A stretch of DNA of 64,000 nucleotides from Streptococcus mitis (GTDB taxonomy: Bacteria; Bacillota; Bacilli; Lactobacillales; Streptococcaceae). The stretch covers positions 1,879,001-1,943,000 of the forward strand of contig NZ_CP067992.1 in NCBI RefSeq assembly GCF_016658865.1, in the 5' to 3' direction. Below the pieces are notes generated by a model that saw only the letters and a program-made list of their open reading frames with translations, ran no database searches and had not been told where the DNA came from. Both the position numbers and the translations under genes were made by a program. Shown one piece after another: positions 33,025 to 43,261 of this stretch (within the stretch, counting starts at the first letter, position 1; each line of letters starts with the position of its first letter).

Positions 33025-33894
33025 TTACAAATCTTCATTTGAGAGCTGATTTGCAAAATAGTTTTCATAATATCTTGCACCATCTACATATTCTAAATCT
33101 TGTAAGATTGCAATGCCTCTCTGGATTTTTTCAAGACCCTTATTTTTTACATTAAAAATAGTATCATAATACCCTTTAGCAATCATATAAATGATTTTAA
33201 GATAAGCTTGAGATTCTGGCAATTCTCGTTTTTCAATCTGAAAAACAAAATAGTCTGCTTTTAATTTATCCTTTTCCTCTATCGCTTTAAAGAGTCCATT
33301 AATTAAAATGGTGTCAATACCAACTTTGTTACTAGGTAAAGAGCCTAATAAATCTGTCTTTTGTAACATCTCCCTAGAATATTTAAAATAGAGGGGCAGA
33401 GGAAACAAAGTAGAAATAGTTGAAAATAGTTCTAATTCATAATTTCCCCAGATATCAATAGTAAAAAAATAGTCATAGAGAAAAGTCAGTTCTTCATCCG
33501 TTGCCCTTATTTCTGAAGCAAAAAACACAAGAAGGCTTTTGATACGAATCATTTGTAAAAGATAGCTCTTTTCACCACTTAATCTATACTTTTGAGTCGT
33601 CTCTTCATACAAGGAGTGTAGAGAATCAATCCCTTCTCTATCATATAGTTCCCAGAGATTTTCTTGAAAAGCCAAAATCTTTTTCTGAGAAAAACCACGT
33701 ACCAAGTACATAAATTCATTCAAATCAGAGTGGATATTATCTAAGGCAGCAATCAATTTCATAGATGATAAGTCTGCTTCTCCACGCTCAAATTTGCTTA
33801 GCATGGAATAAGTAAACTCTCCTCCCGTCGCCTCCTGTAGAGATACATTCCGACTCTTTCTCAATTCTTTAAAAACTTCTCCCAGATTTTGCAT
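33025..33894 (-). CDS. Rgg/GadR/MutR-family regulator
   Basis: 289 residues from the ATG at 33894 (GGGGAGTC site). N-terminal helix-turn-helix (LGEVFKELRKSRNVSLQEAT...YSMLSKFERGEADLS) and a long helical repeat domain with the family's FFLYDYF-like and LIN...F segments. Rgg proteins are often receptors for short exported peptides. No short hydrophobic peptide gene is convincing in the flanking 115 or 185 bp, so this may be a stand-alone Rgg. Part of the inserted cassette. Confidence 0.85.
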   Translation of the reverse strand: MQNLGEVFKELRKSRNVSLQEATGGEFTYSMLSKFERGEADLSSMKLIAALDNIHSDLNEFMYLVRGFSQKKILAFQENLWELYDREGIDSLHSLYEETTQKYRLSGEKSYLLQMIRIKSLLVFFASEIRATDEELTFLYDYFFTIDIWGNYELELFSTISTLFPLPLYFKYSREMLQKTDLLGSLPSNKVGIDTILINGLFKAIEEKDKLKADYFVFQIEKRELPESQAYLKIIYMIAKGYYDTIFNVKNKGLEKIQRGIAILQDLEYVDGARYYENYFANQLSNEDL

Positions 33895-34025
33895 ATTGAC
33901 TCCCCACAATTCTTAACTCTCTTACTCTTAAAAGTAACGGTTGATAGCAGCTAGTACAGAGAATTTTAAGTCTTGACTATAACGACAACTCCTATGAATT
34001 GATGTACAGATGGCCTAGCTCTTTT

Positions 34026-34718
34026 TTATTTATGGCTCAATTTCTTAGTCAAGAAATCTCCCAAGAATTGGATTGCAAAGATAATCAAAATGATAACGAT
34101 GGTTGCCAAGATGGTCACATCGTGATTGTAGCGGTTAAATCCATAAGCAATGGCTACGTTACCAATACCACCTGCTCCAACCGCACCCGCCATGGCTGTT
34201 TCACCGACTAGTGAAATCAAGGTTACAGTCGTCACACGGATCAAATCTGGAAGACCTTCGGATAGGTAAACTCCTACGATGTCCCAGAAGGTCGCTCCAC
34301 TAGCTTGAGCTGCCTCAATGACACCACCATCTAGCTCAGCCAATACCACCTGTACTTGACGGGCAAAGAAGGCAAAGACTGCAAAAGATAGCGGTACGAT
34401 AGCCGCATTTGGACCAATGCTTGTCCCTACAATTAGATGGGAGAAGGGTGACAAGACTGCCAAGAGAATGATAAATGGTACCGCACGGAAAATAGAGGTA
34501 ATCTTATCTAAAATCCAGAAAACGACCTTATTTTCCAAGACACCACCTGGCGCTGTCAAAACAAGGAAAAGACCTGCCACTAGCCCCAAGAACCCTCCGA
34601 TGATGAAAGAAAGAACTGTCATATAGAGGGTTAGATAGATGGCTGTCCCCCAGCCTGCTTGACCAGCCCAGCCCATTTTATAGACATTTGGCAAATAGGT
34701 TTGAATCAATGATTCCAT
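34026..34718 (-). CDS. metP: Methionine ABC transporter permease
   Basis: 230 residues with five membrane spans and the EAA-type coupling loop (EAAQASGATFWDIVGVYLSEGLPDLIR region). MetI/MetP family; forms the membrane channel with MetN and receives methionine from MetQ. Last gene of the met operon, 1 bp after metN. Its original terminator lost one arm during the insertion, so transcription may run into the rgg gene. Confidence 0.95.
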   Translation of the reverse strand: MESLIQTYLPNVYKMGWAGQAGWGTAIYLTLYMTVLSFIIGGFLGLVAGLFLVLTAPGGVLENKVVFWILDKITSIFRAVPFIILLAVLSPFSHLIVGTSIGPNAAIVPLSFAVFAFFARQVQVVLAELDGGVIEAAQASGATFWDIVGVYLSEGLPDLIRVTTVTLISLVGETAMAGAVGAGGIGNVAIAYGFNRYNHDVTILATIVIILIIFAIQFLGDFLTKKLSHK

Positions 34719-34719
34719 C

Positions 34720-35781
34720 TTACTGTCCTCCCTTCAATACTTTTAGCTGCACGCCAGCCTGACGAATGGCTTCTTGGGCACCTGCTAGCGCTGCTTTTTC
34801 ACCTGACAAGACCACCACCAATTCTCCAACAGGAGTACCATCGAGGATTTCGATATTCCCATAGAGGATATTAGCCGTTACTTGATAATGCTTATACAAT
34901 TCATTCAAAAGTGGCTCGTCTGTTGAAGCACCCGCATACTTGAGCTGCACCAAGAGACTGTTTTCTGACAGATGTTGCACGATTTCTTGCTTCTCGATTT
35001 TGACCATGGCTTCGTCAATACCTGTAGCTGTTGAGATAAAGTCTTGAGTCAAAGATTGTTTAGGGTCTGAGAAGATTTCAAGAACACTACCCTCCTCAAT
35101 CAAATGCCCATCCTGCATAACTGCCACACGGTTAGCAATGTCTTTGACAATCTGCATTTCATGCGTAATCAAGACAACAGTTAAGCCTAATTTTTGGTTC
35201 AAATCTTGCAACAAGGCCAAAATCTGCTTGGTTGTCTTAGGGTCAAGGGCAGAAGTTGACTCGTCTGAAATCAAGATTTTTGGATCATTTGCCAAGGCAC
35301 GCGCAATGGCCACACGCTGTTTTTGCCCTCCAGATAGTTGTGAAGGGTAGTTTTCAGCACGGTCTGCCAAGCCAACCAAGTCCAACAACTTAGCTACTTT
35401 AGCCTTCTTTTCTTCCTTGCTGAGTCCAGAATGTTTAAGGGCAAAGGCTACATTCTCCTCTGCAGTCTTCTGACTCATCAGGTTAAAATGCTGGAAAATC
35501 ATTCCGATATCTTGACGTTTACGACGCAACTGCTCGGCCGTCAAGGTCACCTTGCCATCAAAAATCACATCGTCGTCAATGGTAATTTTCCCTACAGATG
35601 GTTTTTGCAAGAGATTAATCACCCGTACAAGGGTTGATTTCCCTGCTCCAGAATATCCAACGATTCCGTAGATATCCCCTTCTTGGATGTGAATGGTCAC
35701 ATCCTTGACCGCTGTGATGGTTCTCTTCTTTTGGTGAAAAGTCACATCGATCTGATCTAACTTGATAATATCTCTACTCAT
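34720..35781 (-). CDS. metN: Methionine ABC transporter ATPase
   Basis: 353 residues. Walker [10 protein letters not shown], signature [14 protein letters not shown], Walker [10 protein letters not shown] and a C-terminal NIL domain (about 270-353) that binds methionine and inhibits transport. Overlaps the M20 peptidase gene by 8 bp. All catalytic motifs intact. Confidence 0.96.
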   Translation of the reverse strand: MSRDIIKLDQIDVTFHQKKRTITAVKDVTIHIQEGDIYGIVGYSGAGKSTLVRVINLLQKPSVGKITIDDDVIFDGKVTLTAEQLRRKRQDIGMIFQHFNLMSQKTAEENVAFALKHSGLSKEEKKAKVAKLLDLVGLADRAENYPSQLSGGQKQRVAIARALANDPKILISDESTSALDPKTTKQILALLQDLNQKLGLTVVLITHEMQIVKDIANRVAVMQDGHLIEEGSVLEIFSDPKQSLTQDFISTATGIDEAMVKIEKQEIVQHLSENSLLVQLKYAGASTDEPLLNELYKHYQVTANILYGNIEILDGTPVGELVVVLSGEKAALAGAQEAIRQAGVQLKVLKGGQ

Positions 35782-37147
35782 AGCTTCTAATCAGCTCCTC
35801 TACTAATTCAATATGGGTGTAATAATCGGCGATTCGCACATTTTCATCCCCACCGTGGTCTCGACTATTAGCATTTCCTAGACCGAAGGCCACCATTGGT
35901 ACCTCTAGGGCATCAAAAACCGTATGCATAGGCCCTGTCCCTGCTGTTGTCGGCAAGACTGAAACGCCCTGTGGATAGAATTTCTTGGCCAACTCGATTA
36001 CATTGAGAATGGCTGGCGCGCTCATATCGCTTCGATAGCTCATCTCTCCCAAGGTATAGTATAATTCTACCTTATCAAAGCCATTTTTGTCTAGCTGTTT
36101 CCGAATTTTTTCCAGAACATCATGCGGTTCTAGGCCAGGAACCAAACGAACCTCTAGCTTAGCACTAGCTTCTGCTGGCAAAATCGTTTTGACTCCTTGC
36201 CCTTGATAACCTGACTGAATCCCTTCGATATTAAGAGCTGGCTCAAAAAAGAAACGTTTTAGAAAGGCTACACGGTTCTCTTGTAAGAGAGGCAATTCCA
36301 AGCCATAAATCTGGCTGATTTCCCCAGGATTTCGTTGAGCATAGGCATCCACCAAGGCTAATTCTCGTTCATTCGGCTCTTGTACTTCTTCGTACAAACC
36401 TTCAACCAAGATACGGCCATCTGCGGCACGAAGGGACTGTAGGGCTTGAAGGAGGTACCAAGGAGCTGATTCCACAACTCCTCCATAACTAGAGTGGATA
36501 TCCACATCCGCACTTTTTACCTTGGCATCAAAGGTCACGATCCCCTTGTTTCCACCAGAAATTTCTAACTGCTCCAAGGCATTCTTGGTCCCTTGTTCCC
36601 AGACCAACAAATCTGCGCCACGGAGTTTGTCCGCATATTTTTCCAGATACTTATCTAGGTCTGTTGAAGCCGATTCCTCCGCTCCTTCCATGATAAAACT
36701 GATATTGACAGGCAGGTCATCATGGTGCTGCATGTATTTTCTCAAAGCACTCAAACGAGCTGTGATATGACCCTTGTCGTCGTCAACCCCACGCCCATAC
36801 ATGAAGCCATTACGCACCGAAAGCGTAAAAGGATCCTCTGTCCAGACCTGATCCCCATCCGCTGGCACAGTGTCATAGTGGTTATAGAAAATCAAGGTCT
36901 TGGCATCTGGACGTGAACTCTTGAAATGCGCCATGACAAAGGGCGCCGTATAAGTCTCATCAATCTCCACTTCAGCCCCAACACGCTTGAAAATCTCGCC
37001 CAGATAGTTTGCGACTTCCTTAAGTCCAACCTGCTGGGCAAAGACTGATTTCTTAGAAATCAAGGTACGCAAAACCTCAAAATAATGCTGGGCTACATGA
37101 TCCTTTTCAAATTTTTCAATCTGTTCTTGTTCGCTAGGAAAAACCAT
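35774..37147 (-). CDS. M20-family metallopeptidase in the met operon
   Basis: 457 residues. The zinc-site motifs are [22 protein letters not shown] and EGAEESAS, as in ArgE/DapE/CPG2-like dipeptidases, with a lid dimerisation domain between. It lies between metQ and metN, overlapping metN. Likely releases methionine or another amino acid from a peptide or N-acyl derivative imported by the same system. No signal peptide, so cytoplasmic. Substrate is inferred from context only. Confidence 0.88.
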   Translation of the reverse strand: MVFPSEQEQIEKFEKDHVAQHYFEVLRTLISKKSVFAQQVGLKEVANYLGEIFKRVGAEVEIDETYTAPFVMAHFKSSRPDAKTLIFYNHYDTVPADGDQVWTEDPFTLSVRNGFMYGRGVDDDKGHITARLSALRKYMQHHDDLPVNISFIMEGAEESASTDLDKYLEKYADKLRGADLLVWEQGTKNALEQLEISGGNKGIVTFDAKVKSADVDIHSSYGGVVESAPWYLLQALQSLRAADGRILVEGLYEEVQEPNERELALVDAYAQRNPGEISQIYGLELPLLQENRVAFLKRFFFEPALNIEGIQSGYQGQGVKTILPAEASAKLEVRLVPGLEPHDVLEKIRKQLDKNGFDKVELYYTLGEMSYRSDMSAPAILNVIELAKKFYPQGVSVLPTTAGTGPMHTVFDALEVPMVAFGLGNANSRDHGGDENVRIADYYTHIELVEELIRSYE

Positions 37148-37243
37148 ATTCTCTCTACCTTTCTATGAACTACTCTTCCTGACAATCCATGCTCTATACA
37201 AAAGCAAGAGGTGGAATTCTCTCTCCCACCTCCCTGTTTCTTA

Positions 37244-38098
37244 TTACCAAACTGGTTGATCCAAACCGTCTGATGTTTCTTCGATAACTTTTTTCACTTC
37301 ATCTGTGTGGTAAGCTGCGATGACTTTCTTGATAGCATCAGCCTTAGGTGATGTTTCCCAATCTTTTTTCGCAACGATGATGTTGTACCATTGTTTTGAG
37401 TTTTCATCAGCTTGTTCTTTGAAAAGTGCTTTCTTGTAGTCCAATTTTGCTTCTGTAACGAAGGTATTGTTTACAACGGCAGCGTCAACTGATGACAATG
37501 AACGAGCTGTTTGGCTAGCATCCAATTCAGTGATTTTCAAGTTCTTTGGATTTTCTTTGATGTTAGCAACTGTTGCAAGAGCAGTTCCAGAAACATCCAA
37601 TTTAATCAAGCCAGCTGATTGAAGCAAGTAAAGCGCACGGCTTTCGTTTGTAGCATCGTTCGGTACAGCGATTTCTCCGTTTGCTGGGATGTCTTCTACT
37701 TTAGTGTACTTGTTGTCACTTCCATTCAAACCTGAGTAAAGGCGGATTGGAGAGATGTAAGTATCTGCAATCGCTACAAGGTCTTTCCCGTTTTCTTTGT
37801 TCCAGTTGTTCAAGAAGTTATAGTGTTGGAAAGCGTTCAAGTCTACTTCGCCATCAGCAGTTGCCTTATTTGGTTGTGAGTAGTCTGTGAACTCTGTAAA
37901 TTCCAAAGTGATACCGTCTTTTTTAACCAATTCTTGGATTTTGTCCCAACGTTTTTCTTCAGAACCGCTACGGTTAACAGTTGCGATTTTGATAGTTGTT
38001 GCATTGTCTGCTTTCTTTTCTGAATTTCCGCAAGCTGCAAGAGCCAAACCTGCGACTGTAGCAAGGGCTGCTACACCAAGCCATTTTTTAATTTTCAT
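37244..38098 (-). CDS. metQ: Methionine-binding lipoprotein
   Basis: 284 residues. Signal peptide with lipobox LALAACG (lipidated Cys about 23), followed by a NlpA/MetQ domain (KIATVNRSGSEEKRWDKIQ, then DLNAFQHYNFLNNWN and PNDATNESRALYLLQSAGLI). It captures methionine outside the membrane for MetN/MetP. First gene of the operon, under a MET box. Confidence 0.95.
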   Translation of the reverse strand: MKIKKWLGVAALATVAGLALAACGNSEKKADNATTIKIATVNRSGSEEKRWDKIQELVKKDGITLEFTEFTDYSQPNKATADGEVDLNAFQHYNFLNNWNKENGKDLVAIADTYISPIRLYSGLNGSDNKYTKVEDIPANGEIAVPNDATNESRALYLLQSAGLIKLDVSGTALATVANIKENPKNLKITELDASQTARSLSSVDAAVVNNTFVTEAKLDYKKALFKEQADENSKQWYNIIVAKKDWETSPKADAIKKVIAAYHTDEVKKVIEETSDGLDQPVW

Positions 38099-38180
38099 GA
38101 TTCTTTCTCCTTAAAAATAATACCGTACTAGTATCTCACAATTTGTTTGATTTCACAAATTGTTATTATGTAGTCAGATA

Positions 38181-38197
38181 TATAGTTTAAAACTATA
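38181..38197. promoter_or_regulatory. MET box (MtaR/CmhR-type operator)
   Basis: TATAGTTTAAAACTATA is a perfect 17-bp palindrome (central base unpaired) matching the known streptococcal methionine-regulon operator. It lies 83 bp upstream of the metQ ATG, where the LysR-type methionine regulator would act. No S-box riboswitch is present. Confidence 0.9.
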
Positions 38198-38209
38198 TCC
38201 CTAAAAACT

Positions 38210-38246
38210 GAGAAATCATCCACCTTATGCAGAATGGATGATTTCA
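38210..38246. terminator. Terminator after the amino-acid binding protein gene
   Basis: GAAATCATCCA and TGGATGATTTC arms with an 11-13 base loop, just past the stop at 38252. The T-run on the minus strand is weak (TCTCAGTTTTT). Confidence 0.6.
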
Positions 38247-38251
38247 AAAAA

Positions 38252-39115
<864 letters not shown>

Positions 39116-39185
39116 TTATCAGAAAAAAAGTAATTATGCCATTATATGATATTTATCTCTGTGATAGGTTTTCTTTATGGCCAAT

Positions 39186-39509
39186 TTAAAAGACCAAACG
39201 CAATACTGCAATCAAGACCACTCCAAAGAGAACCGTTCCAACTAGATTGCGGTAGCGAAAGGCTACCCAAGCTGTTGGAAAGACTGCTAAGAAGTCCAGC
39301 CACTTGATTTGAGGCAAACTCCCAACTTTTCCTGTCACTACGCTTGACAGAATCAAGGCAAAGATAATAGAAACAGGCAAGAACTTCAAAAAGCGCTCAA
39401 CGATTGCAGGCAGGCCCTTATACTTGACCAAGATGAAGGGAATCATACGGGGAATCCACGTCACCAAGCCAGAGAAAATAACTGCTAATAAAAGATACTT
39501 ACTGACCAT
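39186..39509 (-). CDS. AzlD-like branched-chain amino-acid exporter subunit
   Basis: 107 residues with about four spans and the AzlD start pattern (TWIPRMIPFILVKYKGLP). Together with AzlC it forms an efflux pump for branched-chain amino acids or analogues. Its start overlaps the azlC stop by 11 bp. Confidence 0.88.
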   Translation of the reverse strand: MVSKYLLLAVIFSGLVTWIPRMIPFILVKYKGLPAIVERFLKFLPVSIIFALILSSVVTGKVGSLPQIKWLDFLAVFPTAWVAFRYRNLVGTVLFGVVLIAVLRLVF

Positions 39510-40194
39510 CTAAAACCACCCCCATGCTACAACCAAGTAGCGTCGCAAACAGAACAGCTAGAGACTGAGACACCACTGTCAAGAGTAAAAAGAAGGACAC
39601 CGCAACAACTGCTAGAATAATAAGCAGATTGCGGACAGGAATCCGTCTTTGCATAATCTGGAATTGCGAAGCAAAAATCCCGATGAACATCCCAACCAAA
39701 GCAAAGTCCAAACCAAAGATTTCTGGATTTGGTAGCAAGCCACCCAGAGCCGTTCCAACCACTGTCCCGACAAACCAAGCCACATAACTGTTGAGATTGT
39801 TTCCGTGCATCCACATCGGATTGACCTTGTCTGTATGGGCCAATTCGCCCATCAAAACGCCGTAAGTCTCATCTGTCAAGAGACTAGACATACCGATATT
39901 TTGCCAGAGACTGGTATGACGGAAATAGGTCGATGCATGCAAGCTCAGCAAAAAGAGACGTAAATTGATTAGAAAAACCGTCATAGCAATAGCTGCCACA
40001 GGCGCCTGAACTGCAATCAAGGCTAACATGGCAAACTGGGCACTCCCAGCATAAACAAAGAGGCTCATCAAACCCATCTCAACAGGTGTCACATAAGGCG
40101 CACCAATAATTCCACAGGCCAGTCCGATACTGATATAACCAAGGGCCGTTGGCATGGCTGCCTGCGCCCCCTCCCAAAATCCTTTTTCTTTCAT
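39499..40194 (-). CDS. AzlC-like branched-chain amino-acid exporter subunit
   Basis: 231 residues from the ATG at 40194 (GAGGAGAAAG). About eight membrane spans, with the AzlC-family start AMPTALGYISIGLACGIIG and NLRLFLLSLHAS segment. Large subunit of the exporter. A BOX element lies directly upstream. Confidence 0.9.
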   Translation of the reverse strand: MKEKGFWEGAQAAMPTALGYISIGLACGIIGAPYVTPVEMGLMSLFVYAGSAQFAMLALIAVQAPVAAIAMTVFLINLRLFLLSLHASTYFRHTSLWQNIGMSSLLTDETYGVLMGELAHTDKVNPMWMHGNNLNSYVAWFVGTVVGTALGGLLPNPEIFGLDFALVGMFIGIFASQFQIMQRRIPVRNLLIILAVVAVSFFLLLTVVSQSLAVLFATLLGCSMGVVLDGQ

Positions 40195-40218
40195 CTTTCT
40201 CCTCATATTGTCTTAATA

Positions 40219-40332
40219 ATACTCAATGAAAATCAAAGAGCAAACTAGGAAGCTAGCCGCAGGTTGCTCAAAACATGTTTTGAGGTTGCAGATAGAAGCT
40301 GACGCGGTTTGAAGAGATTTTCGAAGAGTATA
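40219..40332. repeat. BOX element
   Basis: Begins ATACTCAATGAAAATCAAAG and ends GAAGAGATTTTCGAAGAGTA, with CTAGCCGCAGGTTGCTCAA inside and a short centre in place of full boxB. Lies between azlC and tsaD. Confidence 0.92.
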
Positions 40333-40427
40333 AGTAGGCTGAAAAGGCTCCAGCCACAGCATGGACTATTATAACACATTCAGGAAAGAGAAAAAAGTCT
40401 GCTGATTGTAATCAGACAGACTCCATT

Positions 40428-41438
40428 TTATTCCATGGTATCAAAAGCGAGGCTTGGTTTGGCATTGAGGTCTAAGCCTGCAAAGTTCTCCTTGTTCCAC
40501 TCGCTGACGCTGGCATAGGCAATCATTCCTGCATTGTCTCCGCAGAGGCGTAGGGGTGGGATGATAACCTTGACATCTGTGATTTCGGCTGCTAGGCGTT
40601 CTCTGAGACCTTTATTGGCTGCCACGCCACCAGCCACAACTAGGGTTTTAACAGGATATTTCTCCAGGGCTTTCTTGGTTTTTGCCATGAGAATATCCAT
40701 GACTGCAGCTTGGAAGGACGCACACAAATCCTCTGTTGACAAGCTTTCTCCCTTTTGCTCGGCATTGTGGTGAAGGTTAATAAAGGCAGATTTCAAACCT
40801 GAGAAGGAGAACTCCAGATTATCTTCCTTAATCATGGCACGTGGGAAATCGTAAATATCCTGCCCCTGATGAGCCAACTCGTCAATCTCACGACCGGCTG
40901 GATAGGTCAAGCCCATGACGCGACCAACCTTATCATAAGCCTCACCAACCGCATCATCTCGTGTTTCCCCAACAATCTTGTAATCACCAGCCTCAGAAAC
41001 ATAGACCAACTCTGTGTGACCGCCACTGACCAAGAGAGCTAGCAAGGGAAACTCCAAAGACTCTACACTTTGAGCTGCCATGAGGTGGCCAGCCATGTGG
41101 TTAACGGGAATCAGCGGAAGTCCATGTGCCCAAGCAAAGGCCTTGGCAGCTGACAAACCAACTAGCAAGGCCCCGACCAAGCCAGGTCCATAGGTAACTG
41201 CAACAGCTGTCACGTCATCTTCCGTAATCCCTGCTTCTGCTAGCGCTTCCTCAATACAGGCTGTAATGACCTCTACATGGTGACGACTAGCTACTTCTGG
41301 CACTACGCCCCCAAAACGTTTATGACTCTCAATTTGACTAGCAATGACATTGGACAAGAGCTCATCGTCGTTTTTCAGTACAGCGACACTGGTCTCATCA
41401 CAGGATGTCTCAAATGCTAAAATATATCTATCCTTCAT
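40428..41438 (-). CDS. tsaD: tRNA N6-threonylcarbamoyladenosine transferase TsaD
   Basis: 336 residues. ASKHA-fold metalloenzyme with the metal-binding HMAGHLMAA motif, GGHTELV, and the [12 protein letters not shown] region. With TsaB and TsaE it completes t6A at position 37 of ANN-decoding tRNAs. Last of three overlapping genes tsaB-rimI-tsaD. Confidence 0.96.
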   Translation of the reverse strand: MKDRYILAFETSCDETSVAVLKNDDELLSNVIASQIESHKRFGGVVPEVASRHHVEVITACIEEALAEAGITEDDVTAVAVTYGPGLVGALLVGLSAAKAFAWAHGLPLIPVNHMAGHLMAAQSVESLEFPLLALLVSGGHTELVYVSEAGDYKIVGETRDDAVGEAYDKVGRVMGLTYPAGREIDELAHQGQDIYDFPRAMIKEDNLEFSFSGLKSAFINLHHNAEQKGESLSTEDLCASFQAAVMDILMAKTKKALEKYPVKTLVVAGGVAANKGLRERLAAEITDVKVIIPPLRLCGDNAGMIAYASVSEWNKENFAGLDLNAKPSLAFDTME

Positions 41439-41865
41439 CTATTTCTCTCTTCATGATGATGGCGTCCTCGACTGGATCATGGTAGTAGGCCTTTCGCTCA
41501 GCGATGACTGCCATCTTTTCTTTCTTGTAAAATGCTTGCGCTCGTTGGTTTGACTTTCTGACTTCTAGGAAAATCTCCTTGTCTGTCGGCAATTGAGCAA
41601 ACAAGGCCGAGGCAATACCCTGACCCTGATAGGCTCCTTTAACAGCAATTTGCAGGACTTCTGCTTCAAAAAGATTCTCCTGCACGGCTAGAAAGCCAAT
41701 CACTTCTGCCTCATCATAAGCCAGAACATACCAAGTCTGGTCTTGAGCCAGGTCTGCTTGGATTTGCTCCAGCGTCCAAGGACTGACTGGGTAAACAGCT
41801 GCCATGACAGCGTAGATGTCTTGAGCCAAGTCAGACTGCTGTTGGATTCGTTTGATTTCTATCAT
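41428..41865 (-). CDS. rimI: Ribosomal-protein-alanine acetyltransferase RimI
   Basis: 145 residues with a GNAT fold; the acetyl-CoA loop reads [15 protein letters not shown] and the C-terminal part [17 protein letters not shown]. Acetylates the N-terminus of protein S18 by family knowledge, though other targets are possible. Overlaps tsaB by 4 bp and tsaD by 11 bp. Confidence 0.88.
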   Translation of the reverse strand: MIEIKRIQQQSDLAQDIYAVMAAVYPVSPWTLEQIQADLAQDQTWYVLAYDEAEVIGFLAVQENLFEAEVLQIAVKGAYQGQGIASALFAQLPTDKEIFLEVRKSNQRAQAFYKKEKMAVIAERKAYYHDPVEDAIIMKREIDEG

Positions 41866-42545
41866 AGGCGTTTAATGTAAGATTCTCCAGACTCGGTGTG
41901 GTTTTTGAGCCAGTTTTCCTCAGCCTCGACTCGTTTGAGGTAATTCGGTACAAAATCATGCAAGGAGTCTGCTTCCTTATCCCAGGCCAAAAGAGCAAGA
42001 TTGGCTGCATTAGGCAAGGTTTCTTTGAAATTAGTCCTTGGTAAATGCTCTTGAATCTGCTCCACAAAGGGGGCAACTTCTCCGACAAAGGTTACCTGAC
42101 TAGCACCCTTGACTTTTTCTAATACCTCTTCAAAAGATAGGTGCGCTTCTGGCATGACAGGTTTGGCATTTTCATAAAATCCTGCGTAAACATTGTTGCG
42201 ACGCGCATCCATCAAGGGGACGAACAAGCCTTCTTGTTGGTATGGCACCAGAGCCAAGAGACTCGACATACCAACCAACTCGATGTTCAGAGTGTGAGCT
42301 AAGGTCTTGGCAGTTGCTACCGCAATTCGCAAACCTGTGTAGCTACCTGGTCCTTCCGCCACCACGATTCGGTCTAAATCCTTGGGTGTCCAATCCAAAC
42401 TCTCCATCAAAAAATTGATGGCAGGCATGAGGGTAATACTGTGATTCTTCTTAATATTAATAGTCGTCTCGGCAAGAACCTGCTTGTTCTCTAAAATAGC
42501 GAGAGAAAGAGCCTTGCTGGACGTATCAAAAGCTAATACTTTCAT
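41862..42545 (-). CDS. tsaB: t6A synthesis protein TsaB
   Basis: 227 residues, with the ASKHA start KVLAFDTSSKALSLAIL and VAEGPGSYTGLRIAVATAK, the hallmarks of TsaB (YeaZ). It is the scaffold partner of TsaD and lacks its metal site. First gene of the tsaB-rimI-tsaD operon. Confidence 0.93.
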   Translation of the reverse strand: MKVLAFDTSSKALSLAILENKQVLAETTINIKKNHSITLMPAINFLMESLDWTPKDLDRIVVAEGPGSYTGLRIAVATAKTLAHTLNIELVGMSSLLALVPYQQEGLFVPLMDARRNNVYAGFYENAKPVMPEAHLSFEEVLEKVKGASQVTFVGEVAPFVEQIQEHLPRTNFKETLPNAANLALLAWDKEADSLHDFVPNYLKRVEAEENWLKNHTESGESYIKRL

Positions 42546-42621
42546 AACACATTCCTATCTTTTTGTCTGCTTACTATTATACTACAAAAGCAAACGCATG
42601 GGAATTTTCTTTATCTTCAAA

Positions 42622-42790
42622 CAAAAATTCCCTACTAGTAGTAGGGAATCTAAGCATTTAATCCAAAGTAAAATACCAACCAAACTACATAGGTTACAAG
42701 GAGGATAAAAATTGAATAGAGCGTCACAAAAGCAAGCTTCTAAAGGAATTTTTTTTGCGGTGTCCCAGATATACAAACAGAGCATTCCTC
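42622..42790 (-). pseudogene. Remnant of a small membrane-peptide gene, with terminator
   Basis: On the minus strand AGGAGG precedes an ATG (42785), and further on another frame encodes an evident membrane helix (FVTLYSIFILLVTYVVWLVFY) ending just before a strong terminator (ATTCCCTACT / AGTAGGGAAT, 42627-42649, then TTTTTGTTTG). Start and helix are in different frames, with an eight-A run between. This looks like a frameshifted small gene. The locus is where pneumococci, as I recall, carry cibABC. Confidence 0.35.
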
Positions 42791-42903
42791 CTTAGACACA
42801 GGCTACAAAGACTATAAACACCAAGAGGCCAACCCTATCGCAAATTCAAACAAACTAAACATTCTTAATCCTACTTTTGGTATTCCTATTTTTATATAAA
42901 CTG

Positions 42904-42933
42904 TTGACTATGTTGGTCTATCAATGTTAAAAT
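42904..42933 (+). promoter_or_regulatory. Promoter of predicted ncRNA 1
   Basis: TTGACT (42904-42909), 18 bp, TAAAAT (42928-42933) with an extended TGT before it. Start expected near 42940. Confidence 0.7.
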
Positions 42934-42939
42934 GTAATT

Positions 42940-43087
42940 CAACACTGGTAGGAAAATCAGGTTGAGTCGTTGACTCTTCGGGTTGCGGTGCTATCCCTGA
43001 AACTTTGGTTTCTAAAGAACTGGAATTGCGATTGATTAGTTCGCCCCCAGTGTTAGATGGCTCTTGACTTCGGTCAGGAGCTTTTTG
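42940..43087 (+). ncRNA. Predicted structured RNA 1, about 148 nt
   Basis: A closing stem AACACTGG (42941-42948) / CCAGTGTT (43047-43054) encloses TCAGG / CCTGA (42957-42961, 42996-43000) capped by GAGTC-GTT-GACTC, then GAAAC / GTTTC and a GAACT / AGTTC arm, giving a multi-branched fold. A textbook terminator with UUCG loop follows: GCTCTTGAC / GTCAGGAGC then TTTTT (43060-43086). No reading frame is supported. I cannot match it to a named RNA family. Confidence 0.7.
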
Positions 43088-43099
43088 ATGCTTTTAAGG

Positions 43100-43128
43100 T
43101 TGATTCCCTCAGTAAGTTATAGTAAAAT
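43100..43128 (+). promoter_or_regulatory. Promoter of predicted ncRNA 2
   Basis: TTGATT (43100-43105), 17 bp, TAAAAT (43123-43128), beginning 13 bases after the end of the first RNA's T-run. Confidence 0.65.
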
Positions 43129-43135
43129 ATAAATA

Positions 43136-43261
43136 TTGAGAGGATAACGTAGGGCGACTGGTAACAGAGCGTTCAAAGGTACCAACTTCTGGTACGGGTG
43201 TGGGACTGCCTTCAGCTTTGAGCTGTAAAGACCCCTGACTACCATTGGTCCTCTCTTTTTG
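43136..43261 (+). ncRNA. Predicted structured RNA 2, about 126 nt
   Basis: A closing stem GAGAGGA (43138-43144) pairs with TCCTCTC (43249-43255), directly followed by TTTTT, so the whole RNA is closed by its own terminator-like stem. Inside are GTACCA / TGGTAC (43179-43184, 43190-43195) and CAGCT / AGCTG (43213-43217, 43221-43225) hairpins. It is arranged in tandem with RNA 1. Unrecognised family. Confidence 0.65.

Noticed and set aside
33895..34017. Short hydrophobic peptide (SHP) gene paired with Rgg
   Set aside because: No small frame with a ribosome site and hydrophobic C-terminus is visible on either strand in this gap or in 32841-33024.
38099..38251. SAM (S-box) riboswitch upstream of metQ
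   Set aside because: The leader is too short and lacks the riboswitch helices; control is explained by the MET box.
42713..42796. Plus-strand TTG frame of about 27 codons with a perfect AAGGAGG site
   Set aside because: The site is the complement of codons for a membrane helix on the other strand, so the match is probably accidental.
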